DNA of 8,698 nt. Origin: Sphingobacteriaceae bacterium. Its GTDB lineage: Bacteria > Bacteroidota > Bacteroidia > Sphingobacteriales > Sphingobacteriaceae. The stretch is from NCBI GenBank assembly GCA_947478315.1, contig CANJWF010000044.1, positions 1 to 8,698 on the forward strand, written 5' to 3'. Positions 1 to 6,283 of this stretch are shown here, in pieces. How positions within the stretch are numbered: position 1 is the stretch's first letter; each line of letters opens with the position of its first letter. The position numbers were made by a program, and so were the translations under genes. Below the pieces are notes generated by a model. That model ran no database searches and was not told the origin of the DNA. It saw nothing but the letters and a program-made list of their open reading frames with translations.

Positions 1-682
1 CAATGGCAATATTAGGTAGCTTGTTGGCTTTAATTTTAACAAAACGTAACTGTATACTGGCATCAACACGAATTGCTTTATCTCCAACGAAACTTTTTTG
101 AAAATCAGAAATTATGTAAAGCAATTTTTGTTCATTGTCTTTACCATAAAAAACATTTTTTTGTCTAGCAATTACACTTGTTAAATCTCTACTTACCGAA
201 GAAATTTTTACCTTATCCACCGCCTCTAAAAATTCGTCATAGCTGAGCAATTGTTGACTTTCACCTGTAAAATCATTCGTTAATAATTGAAATTGATCAT
301 TGAGTTGATACGCGGCAGCTATCTCTTTGGCCTTGCGTTTTGCTTCGTTGAGCAATATGCCTTCTGCTCCAGGCATATCCATACTTTGAGAGTTATCTAA
401 AAAAACACTTATTACATGATTATGATAACTATCTGTATTGGTCTGATTAAAATAAGGTCGCGCAAAAACCAATACCAGTGCAATCAGCGTCAATATTCTT
501 GCACACAGAATAAGCCTATTACGCAATTTTTGTTGAGAGGAGTTTTGTAACTGAATTTCTTTTAAAAAATGCACATTGGTAAAACCAATTCGCTTAAACT
601 TTCTGAAGTTGAATAAATGTACCAAAATGGGTATAGCCACCAATAACAACCCCCACAGATAGATCGGATATAAAAAATTCAT
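1..682 (-). CDS. BatA/VWA-domain membrane protein, 3' end cut off by the window edge
   Basis: I translated this frame by hand from an ATG at 682-680. It stays open for 227 codons and runs off the left edge, so the C-terminal part is missing. The N-terminus (residues 1-26) is a membrane segment ending in VHLFNFRKFKR, followed by FTNVHFLKE. This is the pattern of the BatA aerotolerance-regulator N-terminal domain. A second hydrophobic segment lies at about 57-75 and ends in FARPYF. A von Willebrand A-like domain follows: DNSQS at 96-100 is the DxSxS metal-site (MIDAS) motif, T168 is a candidate third ligand, and D193 sits in IISDFQ. Family members are membrane-anchored proteins of several hundred residues whose biochemical role is poorly defined. 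It lies 80 bp after folA on the same strand and may be cotranscribed. The family call is secure; the function is not. Confidence 0.88.
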   Translation of the reverse strand, partial: MNFLYPIYLWGLLLVAIPILVHLFNFRKFKRIGFTNVHFLKEIQLQNSSQQKLRNRLILCARILTLIALVLVFARPYFNQTNTDSYHNHVISVFLDNSQSMDMPGAEGILLNEAKRKAKEIAAAYQLNDQFQLLTNDFTGESQQLLSYDEFLEAVDKVKISSVSRDLTSVIARQKNVFYGKDNEQKLLYIISDFQKSFVGDKAIRVDASIQLRFVKIKANKLPNIAI

Positions 683-762
683 TAAAACTAATTTTAATTA
701 GGGTTAAAGTTCAATTTTCATGGGTACATCCTCTTCAAATTAAACCCAACTTCATTATTTTT

Positions 763-1269
763 TTAAGAGGTAACACTAGAAATACGTTCTAAAATTTGAA
801 AAGTGTAAGCATACTTGTTTTTTTCATCCGACCGATGGTATTCTTCAGAAGTAAGATGCCAATCGTTACATTGGTTAAAATCTGAAGGGAAAAAAACATC
901 TCCTTCAAAAGAATGATGAACACGTGTAAGATATAACTTAGTTGCCTTAGGCAACATGCTTCGATAAACATCTCCACCACCGATGATGAAAATTTCTTCT
1001 TCTTTTTTTAACAATAACAAGAGCTCATCCGTACTATGTACGACCTCACATCCTTCCTCTACAAAATTTTTATTGGCGGTTAATATCACATTTTTCCTAT
1101 TAGGTAAAGGCTTGCCTATAGATTCAAATGTTTTACGTCCCATGACTATCGCATGACCAGTAGTATGTGTTTTAAACCATTTTAAATCTGCTGGTAAGTG
1201 CCACAATAATTGATTCTGCTTACCTATCGCCCAATTTTCCGCAACAGCAACGATAATAGAAATAATCAT
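763..1269 (-). CDS. folA: Dihydrofolate reductase
   Basis: Reduces dihydrofolate to tetrahydrofolate with NADPH in the cytoplasm, restoring the cofactor oxidised by thymidylate synthase. The protein has 168 residues, normal for a chromosomal enzyme. Visible motifs are AVAENWAIG at 8-16 (Met20-loop region), WHLPADLKWF at 23-32 with the substrate-binding acid D28 (E. coli D27), GRKTFESIGKPLPNR at 44-58 with R58 (E. coli R57), and the NADPH-binding IIGGGDVY at 95-102. T115 lies in YLTRV and corresponds to E. coli T113. The ATG at 1269 overlaps the thyA TGA in an ATGA arrangement, which fixes the start and suggests translational coupling. Nothing suggests an acquired resistance form; it looks like the native housekeeping gene. 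Confidence 0.97.
   Translation of the reverse strand: MIISIIVAVAENWAIGKQNQLLWHLPADLKWFKTHTTGHAIVMGRKTFESIGKPLPNRKNVILTANKNFVEEGCEVVHSTDELLLLLKKEEEIFIIGGGDVYRSMLPKATKLYLTRVHHSFEGDVFFPSDFNQCNDWHLTSEEYHRSDEKNKYAYTFQILERISSVTS
1266..1269 (-). other. ATGA stop/start overlap of thyA and folA
   Basis: Read on the minus strand, the folA ATG (1269-1267) and the thyA TGA (1268-1266) share two bases. No Shine-Dalgarno-like sequence is obvious before folA, so termination-reinitiation is the simplest way it is translated. This keeps output of the two linked enzymes balanced (inference). Confidence 0.9.
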
Positions 1270-2060
1270 ACAGCAACTTCGGCTTTAATATGTGAATCTG
1301 GATTATAATTGATTAACGAAAAATCTTCGTATTTAAACTCAAAAATATCTTTAACATTGGTATTGAGTAACATCTGAGGTAAGGCTTTAGGAATTCTGGT
1401 TAATTGAAGTTCTGCCTGCTGAAGATGATTGTTATACAAGTGAGCATCCCCCAAAGTATGCACAAAATCCCCTAATTCTAAATTACATACTTGAGCAATC
1501 ATCATGGTTAAAAGTGCATAGGAAGCGATATTAAATGGAACCCCCAAAAAAATATCTGCACTGCGTTGGTACAATTGACAAGACAATTTTCCTTCAGCGA
1601 CATAAAATTGAAACAAGGCATGACAGGGCGGCAACGCCATGCGCTCAACGTCGGCAACATTCCATGCAGAAACTATCAAACGCCTAGAATCTGGATTTTG
1701 TTTAATTTGGTCTATTAAACGTCTAATCTGATCAATATTTTCGCCATTAGGATTATACCAACTTCTCCATTGAAAACCATAAATAGGTCCTAACTCACCT
1801 TCTTCATCAGCCCATTCATTCCATATACTTACACCATTTTCTTTCAAATATCGAATGTTTGTTTCTCCTTTTAAAAACCAAATTAACTCATGTATAACAG
1901 ATTTAAGATGTATTTTTTTGGTAGTTAATAAAGGAAATCCGTCCGTTAAATTGTATCTCATCTGATATCCAAAAACACTAATAGTACCTGTTCCTGTACG
2001 GTCGTGTTTCTGAACACCTGTATCTAAAACGTGTCGAAGTAATTGATGGTATTGTTGCAT
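1266..2060 (-). CDS. thyA: Thymidylate synthase
   Basis: Methylates dUMP to dTMP using methylenetetrahydrofolate and releases dihydrofolate, which the next gene product recycles. The protein is 264 residues, the same length as E. coli ThyA, and the numbering coincides. R21 is in DRTGTGT, the active-site C146 in LPPCHALFQF, the phosphate-binding pair R126-R127 in DSRRLIV, D169 in RSADIFLG, and N177 in VPFNIASYALL. The C-terminus IKAEVAV matches the conserved tail that closes over the active site (E. coli ends IKAPVAI). The start ATG at 2060 has no Shine-Dalgarno sequence, as is usual in Bacteroidota. It is the first gene of the thyA-folA unit. Its upstream region contains the palindromic element at 2129-2246, one arm of which carries a possible -7 box. 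Confidence 0.98.
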   Translation of the reverse strand: MQQYHQLLRHVLDTGVQKHDRTGTGTISVFGYQMRYNLTDGFPLLTTKKIHLKSVIHELIWFLKGETNIRYLKENGVSIWNEWADEEGELGPIYGFQWRSWYNPNGENIDQIRRLIDQIKQNPDSRRLIVSAWNVADVERMALPPCHALFQFYVAEGKLSCQLYQRSADIFLGVPFNIASYALLTMMIAQVCNLELGDFVHTLGDAHLYNNHLQQAELQLTRIPKALPQMLLNTNVKDIFEFKYEDFSLINYNPDSHIKAEVAV

Positions 2061-2121
2061 GAAAAACTAAATTAATCGAGCAGTTTTTAAAATTTCTACT
2101 AATTTGGGGTCTTCTATATTG

Positions 2122-2128
2122 AATTAAA
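2122..2128. repeat. Possible 7-bp target-site duplication, left copy (AATTAAA)
   Basis: Left copy of AATTAAA; the right copy is at 2247-2253. They sit symmetrically, one base beyond the TTTGG and CCAAA ends of the palindromic arms. The region is very AT-rich, so a chance match cannot be excluded. Confidence 0.4.
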
Positions 2129-2246
2129 ATTTGGGTAGTGTCTTCAAATGTATGATATGCTATTTTTAATATTTTTAAAAATTTGATTTTCAATACATTG
2201 AAAGCATCAATTTTGGTCTATTATACATTTAAACACACTACCAAAC
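2129..2246. mobile_element. 118-bp MITE-like palindromic element between thyA and ispE
   Basis: Two arms, 2130-2157 and 2219-2245, are imperfect inverted repeats. In the same orientation both read TTTGG(G)TAGTGT, then TT, then AAATGTAT and ATA. By eye 24 of 27 aligned positions match, with one single-base gap. The interior adds smaller symmetries: ATTTTTAAAAAT at 2171-2182 and TTTCAAT/ATTGAAA at 2188-2203. The heptamer AATTAAA occurs at 2122-2128 and again at 2247-2253, one base outside each arm, and could be a target-site duplication. There is no coding capacity. This matches the layout of a small non-autonomous transposable element or internally deleted IS remnant, but no transposase family could be assigned. 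The alternative is a native regulatory cruciform. Confidence 0.6.
2145..2152 (-). promoter_or_regulatory. Possible -7 box for thyA inside the element arm
   Basis: On the minus strand this reads TACATTTG, a full match to the Bacteroidota -7 consensus TAnnTTTG. It would start a transcript about 80 nt before the thyA ATG. No TTG is found 17-23 nt upstream on that strand, so the promoter is incomplete. It lies in the left arm of the palindromic element; the equivalent site in the right arm reads TACATTTA, one base off. Confidence 0.3.
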
Positions 2247-2253
2247 AATTAAA
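2247..2253. repeat. Possible 7-bp target-site duplication, right copy (AATTAAA)
   Basis: Right copy of the heptamer at 2122-2128, at the same one-base offset from the right arm of the palindromic element. AT-rich sequence makes this only suggestive. Confidence 0.4.
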
Positions 2254-2319
2254 GAATTTATCAAAGGTCTTTGTATCTATTCTAGGTATGTGGAAATTAT
2301 TTTTTTATTTGAATGTCAT

Positions 2320-2338
2320 TTTGACAATATTTGACAAT
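2320..2338 (+). repeat. Tandem TTTGACAAT direct repeat upstream of ispE
   Basis: The 9-mer TTTGACAAT occurs at 2320-2328 and again at 2330-2338, so the copies repeat every 10 bp and lie on the same DNA face, 43-61 bp before the ispE ATG. A short inverted repeat, TGTCA-TTT-TGACA at 2314-2326, overlaps the first copy. The arrangement could be an operator or a TTGAC-type -35/-33 element. No full TAnnTTTG box was found downstream, so the ispE promoter is unplaced. Confidence 0.35.
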
Positions 2339-2341
2339 TCA

Positions 2342-2349
2342 CAAATATA
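2342..2349 (-). promoter_or_regulatory. Isolated minus-strand -7-like box in the thyA-ispE gap
   Basis: On the minus strand this reads TATATTTG, matching TAnnTTTG. No TTG was seen at the right distance upstream. If active, it would give thyA a leader of roughly 270 nt that runs through the whole palindromic element. Weak evidence from one short motif. Confidence 0.15.
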
Positions 2350-2380
2350 AGTAAGTAGCCTCGATTTTTATTTTATTAAC

Positions 2381-3181
2381 ATGATTAATTTCCCTACGGC
2401 AAAGATTAATTTGGGTTTACACATTATAGAAAAACGGTCTGATAATTTTCATAATATCGAAACTATTTTTTATCCCATCCGTATTGCCGATGCTTTAGAA
2501 TTTATCCCTGCCCCAATCGATTCATTTTCACAATCTGGCATATCAATTCTCGGACCTAATCATGATAACTTGTGCATGAAAGCCTTAAAATTATTACGAA
2601 ATGATTTTACTATACCACCATTAGCCATTCATTTACATAAAAACATTCCAATTGGAGCGGGTTTAGGAGGTGGGTCTTCAGATGGAGCCACTATGCTTAA
2701 AATGCTCAATGAATATTTTGATTTAAAACTAACTGTTATTCAATTGCAAAATTATGGCCGACAATTAGGCGCAGATTGTGCTTTTTTCATTAACAATAAA
2801 CCTGTATTAGCCGAAGGGAAAGGTGATGAATTAAAAATGATTGAAATTGATTTAAGTGGCTACGAAATAGTAGTAGTAATGCCTCAAGATATTCATGTTT
2901 CTACAGCTGCTGCCTATAGCGGAATTACTCCGTCAAAACCGATATATAAGCTAAAAAACTTGGCAGAAGAGCCTATAGAGAACTGGAAAAATATATTAAT
3001 GAATGATTTTGAAACAAGAATTTTTAAATGCTACCCACGTATCGCAGAACTCAAACAAGAACTATATGAATTAGGCGCTATTTATGCCTCTATGAGTGGT
3101 AGTGGAGCAGCATTATATGGCATTTTCAAAGAAAAAATAAACTTATCTTACCTAAAAAATGTAGCGATATTTGAAGGATGA
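2381..3181 (+). CDS. ispE: 4-diphosphocytidyl-2-C-methyl-D-erythritol kinase
   Basis: Phosphorylates CDP-methylerythritol with ATP in the non-mevalonate (MEP) route to isoprenoid precursors. The protein has 266 residues, normal for Bacteroidota IspE. GHMP-kinase features appear in order: TAKINLGL at 6-13 with catalytic K8, RSDNFHNIET at 19-28 (substrate loop, usually RxDGYH), the ATP-binding loop PIGAGLGGGSSDGA at 90-103, GADCAFF at 130-136 with catalytic D132, and the C-terminal glycine motif MSGSGAALYGIF at 238-249. The ATG follows an A/T-rich leader ending TTAAC. The gene stands alone on its strand, diverging from thyA across a 320-bp gap and converging on the YggS gene 24 bp downstream. 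Confidence 0.96.
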   Translation: MINFPTAKINLGLHIIEKRSDNFHNIETIFYPIRIADALEFIPAPIDSFSQSGISILGPNHDNLCMKALKLLRNDFTIPPLAIHLHKNIPIGAGLGGGSSDGATMLKMLNEYFDLKLTVIQLQNYGRQLGADCAFFINNKPVLAEGKGDELKMIEIDLSGYEIVVVMPQDIHVSTAAAYSGITPSKPIYKLKNLAEEPIENWKNILMNDFETRIFKCYPRIAELKQELYELGAIYASMSGSGAALYGIFKEKINLSYLKNVAIFEG

Positions 3182-3205
3182 TAAGGAATACTAACACGTA
3201 GATTT

Positions 3206-3916
3206 TTAATTTAGTGATGGATTAAGCGTAGCTGAATAATTTCTTTTCCCAAAAATGGTACTACCTACCCGAATTATCGTGCTTCCTTGCTCTACAGCAA
3301 TTTGATAATCTGAAGACATTCCCATTGATAGTTCTTTAAAAGTTGGCTTATCTCTAAAAATACTCTGTTGCAAACCGTCAAAAAAATTTTTCAACTCATA
3401 AAACTCTTCTTTTATCTTTTCTACATTGTCGGTATTCGTAGCAATGCCCATTAAACCAACAATATTAATATGGTTTAATTGCTGAAACTCCTCTGAACGT
3501 AACAATGCAATCACCTCATCAAAATCTAAGCCAAATTTAGTTTCTTCGTCGGCAATGTGCACTTGCAATAAACAGTTAATAATTCTATTGTTTTTTTGTG
3601 CTTGTTTATCAATTTCTTGTAATAATTTAAGACTATCTACCGAATGAACCAAACTTACAAAAGGAGCTATATATTTTACTTTGTTAGTTTGTAAATGTCC
3701 GATAAGATGCCATTCAATATCTTTGGGCAGTTCTTCCTGTTTCTTTAGCAACTCTTGCACTACATTTTCTCCAAATACACGTTGCCCAGCCTCATACGCT
3801 TCCATTACTGCTTCGTTAGGTTTTGTTTTAGACACCGCCACAAGCTTTACCTGTGGGTACTGGGCTAATTCTTCTCTTAAAGAAGCTAAATTATTGGCTA
3901 TGGGTAAGCTATCCAT
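3206..3916 (-). CDS. YggS-family pyridoxal phosphate homeostasis protein (PLPBP)
   Basis: A single-domain PLP-binding protein of the YggS/PROSC/PLPBP family, which has no known enzymatic activity and affects vitamin B6 and amino-acid homeostasis. It has 236 residues, close to the family norm. The PLP lysine is K30 in KLVAVSKTKP. Other signatures are VFGENVVQE at 47-55, WHLIGHLQTNKV at 69-80, the SMGMSSDY motif near residue 200, and the phosphate-binding RVGSTIFGKR near the end. It starts 12 bp after the accD stop on the same strand, so accD and this gene very probably form an operon. The short gap to the converging ispE stop (3182-3205) shows no clear hairpin terminator. Confidence 0.95.
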   Translation of the reverse strand: MDSLPIANNLASLREELAQYPQVKLVAVSKTKPNEAVMEAYEAGQRVFGENVVQELLKKQEELPKDIEWHLIGHLQTNKVKYIAPFVSLVHSVDSLKLLQEIDKQAQKNNRIINCLLQVHIADEETKFGLDFDEVIALLRSEEFQQLNHINIVGLMGIATNTDNVEKIKEEFYELKNFFDGLQQSIFRDKPTFKELSMGMSSDYQIAVEQGSTIIRVGSTIFGKRNYSATLNPSLN

Positions 3917-3928
3917 AATTTATTAATT

Positions 3929-4774
3929 TTAGTTAGACATGAGTTTAAGAAATTGTCCTAGTTTGGTCTTCATTTGCCTACGGTCAACAATAAAATCTAA
4001 AAAACCGTGCTCTAATACAAAATCTGCCGTTTGAAAGCCTTTTGGTAATTCTTTACGAATCGTTTCTTTAATCACTCTAGGTCCAGCAAATCCTATCAAT
4101 GCACCTGGTTCTGATATATTAATATCGCCCAACATTGCATAAGAGGCGGTTACACCACCTGTTGTCGGGTCGGTTAAGAGAGAAATATAGGGGATTTTTT
4201 GTTGCGCCAATAGTGCTAATTTGGCCGATGTTTTTGCCATCTGCATCAAAGAAAATGCGGCTTCCATCATTCTTGCTCCACCAGATTTGGAAATAATCAT
4301 TAAGGGTATATTGTGCTCTATACAATAATCAACAGAACGAGCTATTTTTTCGCCTACGACAGAACCCATAGACCCTCCAATAAAATTAAAATCCATACAC
4401 GCTATTACCAAATCATGCCCTTCAACTTTTCCATGTGCGGAGCGTATCGCATCATTCAACTGTGTCTTTTTATAAGTCTCAATTAATCTATCTGTATATT
4501 TTTTGGTATCTGTAAATTGTAGTGGGTCACCAGAACGTAAATTGGCAAACAATTCTGTAAATTGATTGTCATCAAATAAAATATCGTAGTAGTCTTTAGA
4601 ACCAATTCTCAAATGATAGCCGCAATAATGACAAACAAACTGATTTTCAATCTGTTCTGAATGATGTAATGCCTTTTTACAATCAGGACACTTGTTCCAC
4701 AAACCATCTGGAGCTTCCTTTTTATTTTCTGTAGAGGTTACTATACCCTTTTTCTGTCTTTTAAACCAAGCCAT
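3929..4774 (-). CDS. accD: Acetyl-CoA carboxylase carboxyltransferase subunit beta
   Basis: Beta half of the carboxyltransferase that moves the carboxyl group from biotin carrier protein to acetyl-CoA, giving malonyl-CoA for fatty acid synthesis; it works in a complex with AccA. The protein is 281 residues. The N-terminal zinc ribbon is complete: C29, C32, C48 and C51 in CPDC and CHYC pairs. The crotonase-like carboxyltransferase core carries GGSMGSVVGEKIAR at 133-146, SGGARMMEAAFSLMQMAK at 164-181, DPTTGGVTASYAMLGD at 202-217 and PGALIGFAGPRVI at 223-235. The ATG at 4774 gives the usual MAWFKR start. The YggS-family gene follows 12 bp downstream. AccA, AccB and AccC genes are not in the window. 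Confidence 0.97.
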   Translation of the reverse strand: MAWFKRQKKGIVTSTENKKEAPDGLWNKCPDCKKALHHSEQIENQFVCHYCGYHLRIGSKDYYDILFDDNQFTELFANLRSGDPLQFTDTKKYTDRLIETYKKTQLNDAIRSAHGKVEGHDLVIACMDFNFIGGSMGSVVGEKIARSVDYCIEHNIPLMIISKSGGARMMEAAFSLMQMAKTSAKLALLAQQKIPYISLLTDPTTGGVTASYAMLGDINISEPGALIGFAGPRVIKETIRKELPKGFQTADFVLEHGFLDFIVDRRQMKTKLGQFLKLMSN

Positions 4775-4805
4775 CTTATATGTATGAAAATGAGGCGCAA
4801 ATAAA

Positions 4806-4813
4806 CAAAAATA
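4806..4813 (-). promoter_or_regulatory. Possible -7 box for accD
   Basis: On the minus strand this reads TATTTTTG, matching TAnnTTTG, about 32 bp before the accD ATG. The nearest upstream TTG on that strand (CAA at 4825-4827 on the plus strand) is only 11 nt away, shorter than the usual 17-23, so support is partial. Confidence 0.33.
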
Positions 4814-4835
4814 TATTTAATCATCAACCGTTCAT

Positions 4836-4864
4836 TTGTGCCGTATAAATTTATGTTAGATTTG
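4836..4864 (+). promoter_or_regulatory. Promoter of the alkaline phosphatase gene
   Basis: TTG at 4836-4838, an 18-nt spacer, then TAGATTTG at 4857-4864 match the Bacteroidota consensus TTG-N17-23-TAnnTTTG exactly. Transcription would begin near 4870, about 20 nt before the ATG at 4889. The in-frame GTG at 4838 overlaps the TTG element, which argues strongly against that codon as the start. Confidence 0.6.
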
Positions 4865-4888
4865 AATTATATAAAAAACGTACAAATT

Positions 4889-5965
4889 ATGTATAAAAAA
4901 ACCTTTTATTGCATCTTGGCATTGTTCAATGTTTATTATGGGTGTGCACAAAATAAACCTAAAAATATCATTTTTTTAATTGGAGATGGTATGGGACTGT
5001 CTCAATTAAGCTATGGTGTGCTTACACAAACAAAAACAAGCAATTTTGAAAGATTACCAGTTGTGGGGCTAAGTAAAACGGAATCGAGCAGTAGTAAAAT
5101 TACAGATTCTGCAGCTGGTGCCACTGCTTTTGCAATAGGAGAAAAAACTTATAACGGAGCAATAGGAGTAGATTCTCTTAAAAAAACTAAACAAACTATA
5201 CTTGAACTAGCTGAACAAAAAGGCTTAGCTACTGGAATGATAACGACTTGTGCTATTACCCACGCTACCCCCGCTGCTTTTATTGCTCATCAACCCTATC
5301 GTAGAATGTATGAGGAGATAGCGATGGATTTTCTAAAAACAGATATTGATGTATTTATCGGGGGTGGATTCAATCATTTCTCCAAAAGAAAAGATAGCCT
5401 CAATCTCACTTCAACATTAACAAAAAAAGGCTACAAAATTTACACCAATGAATATGATTTGTTTCACGATGATACACCTACAACAAAGATTGCAGCATTG
5501 GTAGCCGCCGAACATTTACCTAAAATGCAAGATGGAAGAGGTGACTACGAATCGAAAGCATTTGCTAAAGCATTAGAAGTATTGACACCCAATAAACAGG
5601 GTTTTTTTTTAATGATTGAAGGTTCGCAAATTGATTGGGGTGGGCATGAAAATGATGCAACCTATGTTCAACAAGAGGTGTGGGATTTCGACCAAGTATT
5701 GGGTAAAGTGATTGATTTTGCGGAGAAAGATGGTAATACCTTAGTGGTGGTTACTGCAGATCACGAAACTGGTGGCTTTGCCTTAACTCCTAAAACTGGT
5801 TATAAAGGCGAAGAATATGGAGAAATAGCTCCTTCATTTACGTCAAAAGGGCATTCTGCAACGATGGTTCCCGTGTTTGCTTATGGCCCAGGTGCGGAAC
5901 AATTTATGGGTATATACCACAATACTGCTATTTTCTGGAAAATGAAAAATCTACTTGGCTTATAG
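4889..5965 (+). CDS. Exported alkaline phosphatase
   Basis: A metal-dependent phosphomonoesterase of the alkaline phosphatase family, probably acting outside the cytoplasm to release phosphate. The protein is 358 residues from the ATG at 4889. A longer in-frame version starts at a GTG at 4838, inside the promoter, and I rejected it. The N-terminus MYKKTFYCILALFNVYYGCAQ looks like a signal peptide. Cleavage after GCA is likely, although the YYGC sequence could be a poor lipobox. All active-site elements are present: D33 in FLIGDGMG, nucleophile S74 in TDSAAGATAFA, THATPAAF at 124-131, E244, D249 and H253 in IEGSQIDWGGH, D291-H292 in TADHETGG, and H322 in GHSAT. A run of nine T (5602-5610) encodes GFFL just before E244. 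No Pho-box-type regulation could be recognised. Confidence 0.93.
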   Translation: MYKKTFYCILALFNVYYGCAQNKPKNIIFLIGDGMGLSQLSYGVLTQTKTSNFERLPVVGLSKTESSSSKITDSAAGATAFAIGEKTYNGAIGVDSLKKTKQTILELAEQKGLATGMITTCAITHATPAAFIAHQPYRRMYEEIAMDFLKTDIDVFIGGGFNHFSKRKDSLNLTSTLTKKGYKIYTNEYDLFHDDTPTTKIAALVAAEHLPKMQDGRGDYESKAFAKALEVLTPNKQGFFLMIEGSQIDWGGHENDATYVQQEVWDFDQVLGKVIDFAEKDGNTLVVVTADHETGGFALTPKTGYKGEEYGEIAPSFTSKGHSATMVPVFAYGPGAEQFMGIYHNTAIFWKMKNLLGL

Positions 5966-5987
5966 TATTTACCTTGTCATTAATGAT

Positions 5988-6035
5988 TAATAACTAAGTA
6001 TAGTGCGTAAAATATTCACCTATACTTAGTTATTA
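5988..6035. repeat. Perfect 16-bp inverted repeat after the phosphatase gene
   Basis: TAATAACTAAGTATAG (5988-6003) and its exact reverse complement (6020-6035) flank a 16-nt loop, beginning 22 bp after the phosphatase stop. The stem is AT-rich and no T-run follows it on either strand, so it is not a classical intrinsic terminator, though it could stop or protect the phosphatase transcript. Its right arm ends 2 bp before the left terminal repeat of the next element. Confidence 0.75.
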
Positions 6036-6071
6036 GTTAGTCGACCCTCAAAAAGTCCATCGCACTTATCT

Positions 6072-6100
6072 TTTCTTTTTTTCTCCGCGAAAAAAAGAAA
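6072..6100. repeat. Hairpin 1 of the 6038-6353 element
   Basis: TTTCTTTTTTTC (6072-6083) and its perfect complement GAAAAAAAGAAA (6089-6100) enclose the 5-nt loop TCCGC. The 12-bp stem is almost pure purine on one side and pyrimidine on the other. Confidence 0.75.
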
Positions 6101-6147
6101 CAAAAAAAGCTCGTCGCTGAATATTTGTCTTTGAAAGTCAATGTGTT

Positions 6148-6161
6148 AGCAATTTTTTGCT
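6148..6161. repeat. Hairpin 2 of the 6038-6353 element
   Basis: AGCAA-TTTT-TTGCT is a short perfect stem of 5 bp with a 4-nt loop, placed directly before hairpin 3. On its own it could be chance; its interest is its position within a series. Confidence 0.45.
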
Positions 6162-6163
6162 TA

Positions 6164-6234
6164 CCGACAAATATAAGGCGACAGGTGACGGTTATTAATG
6201 GCTGGTGCTGTTGCATTTCGCCATTATTTGTCGG
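6164..6234. repeat. Hairpin 3 of the 6038-6353 element, two-part stem
   Basis: CCGACAAATA (6164-6173) pairs perfectly with TATTTGTCGG (6225-6234). After a small internal loop, GGCGA (6177-6181) pairs with TCGCC (6218-6222). The apical region of about 36 nt is GT-rich and contains CAGGTGACGG and GGCTGGTGCTG. This two-part stem with an internal loop looks more like RNA structure than a simple terminator. Confidence 0.7.
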
Positions 6235-6245
6235 AATATGTTTTT

Positions 6246-6283
6246 CTGCAAGATTTTTACGTTTTTTATCCAAAATCTTGCAG
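6246..6283. repeat. Hairpin 4 of the 6038-6353 element
   Basis: CTGCAAGATTTT (6246-6257) and AAAATCTTGCAG (6272-6283) are perfect 12-bp complements around a 14-nt loop containing a T6 run. Confidence 0.75.

Noticed and set aside
683..762. Possible terminator or tiny peptide between folA and the BatA-domain gene
   Set aside because: GGGTT/AACCC pairing is short and interrupted, no T-run follows it, and the only tiny frame encodes five residues. Nothing here can be supported.
763..1269. Acquired trimethoprim-resistant DHFR
   Set aside because: The gene is translationally coupled to thyA, has matching base composition, and shows normal chromosomal-type motifs.
1978..2193. 71-codon minus-strand open frame across the thyA start and the palindromic element
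   Set aside because: It overlaps the well-supported thyA N-terminus in another frame, and the rest lies in the inverted-repeat element.
3182..3205. Bidirectional terminator between the converging ispE and YggS-family genes
   Set aside because: The 24-bp gap contains no inverted repeat of useful length.
4838..4888. N-terminal extension of the alkaline phosphatase from a GTG
   Set aside because: The GTG overlaps the -33 element of a well-matching promoter, and the extension would bury the signal peptide.
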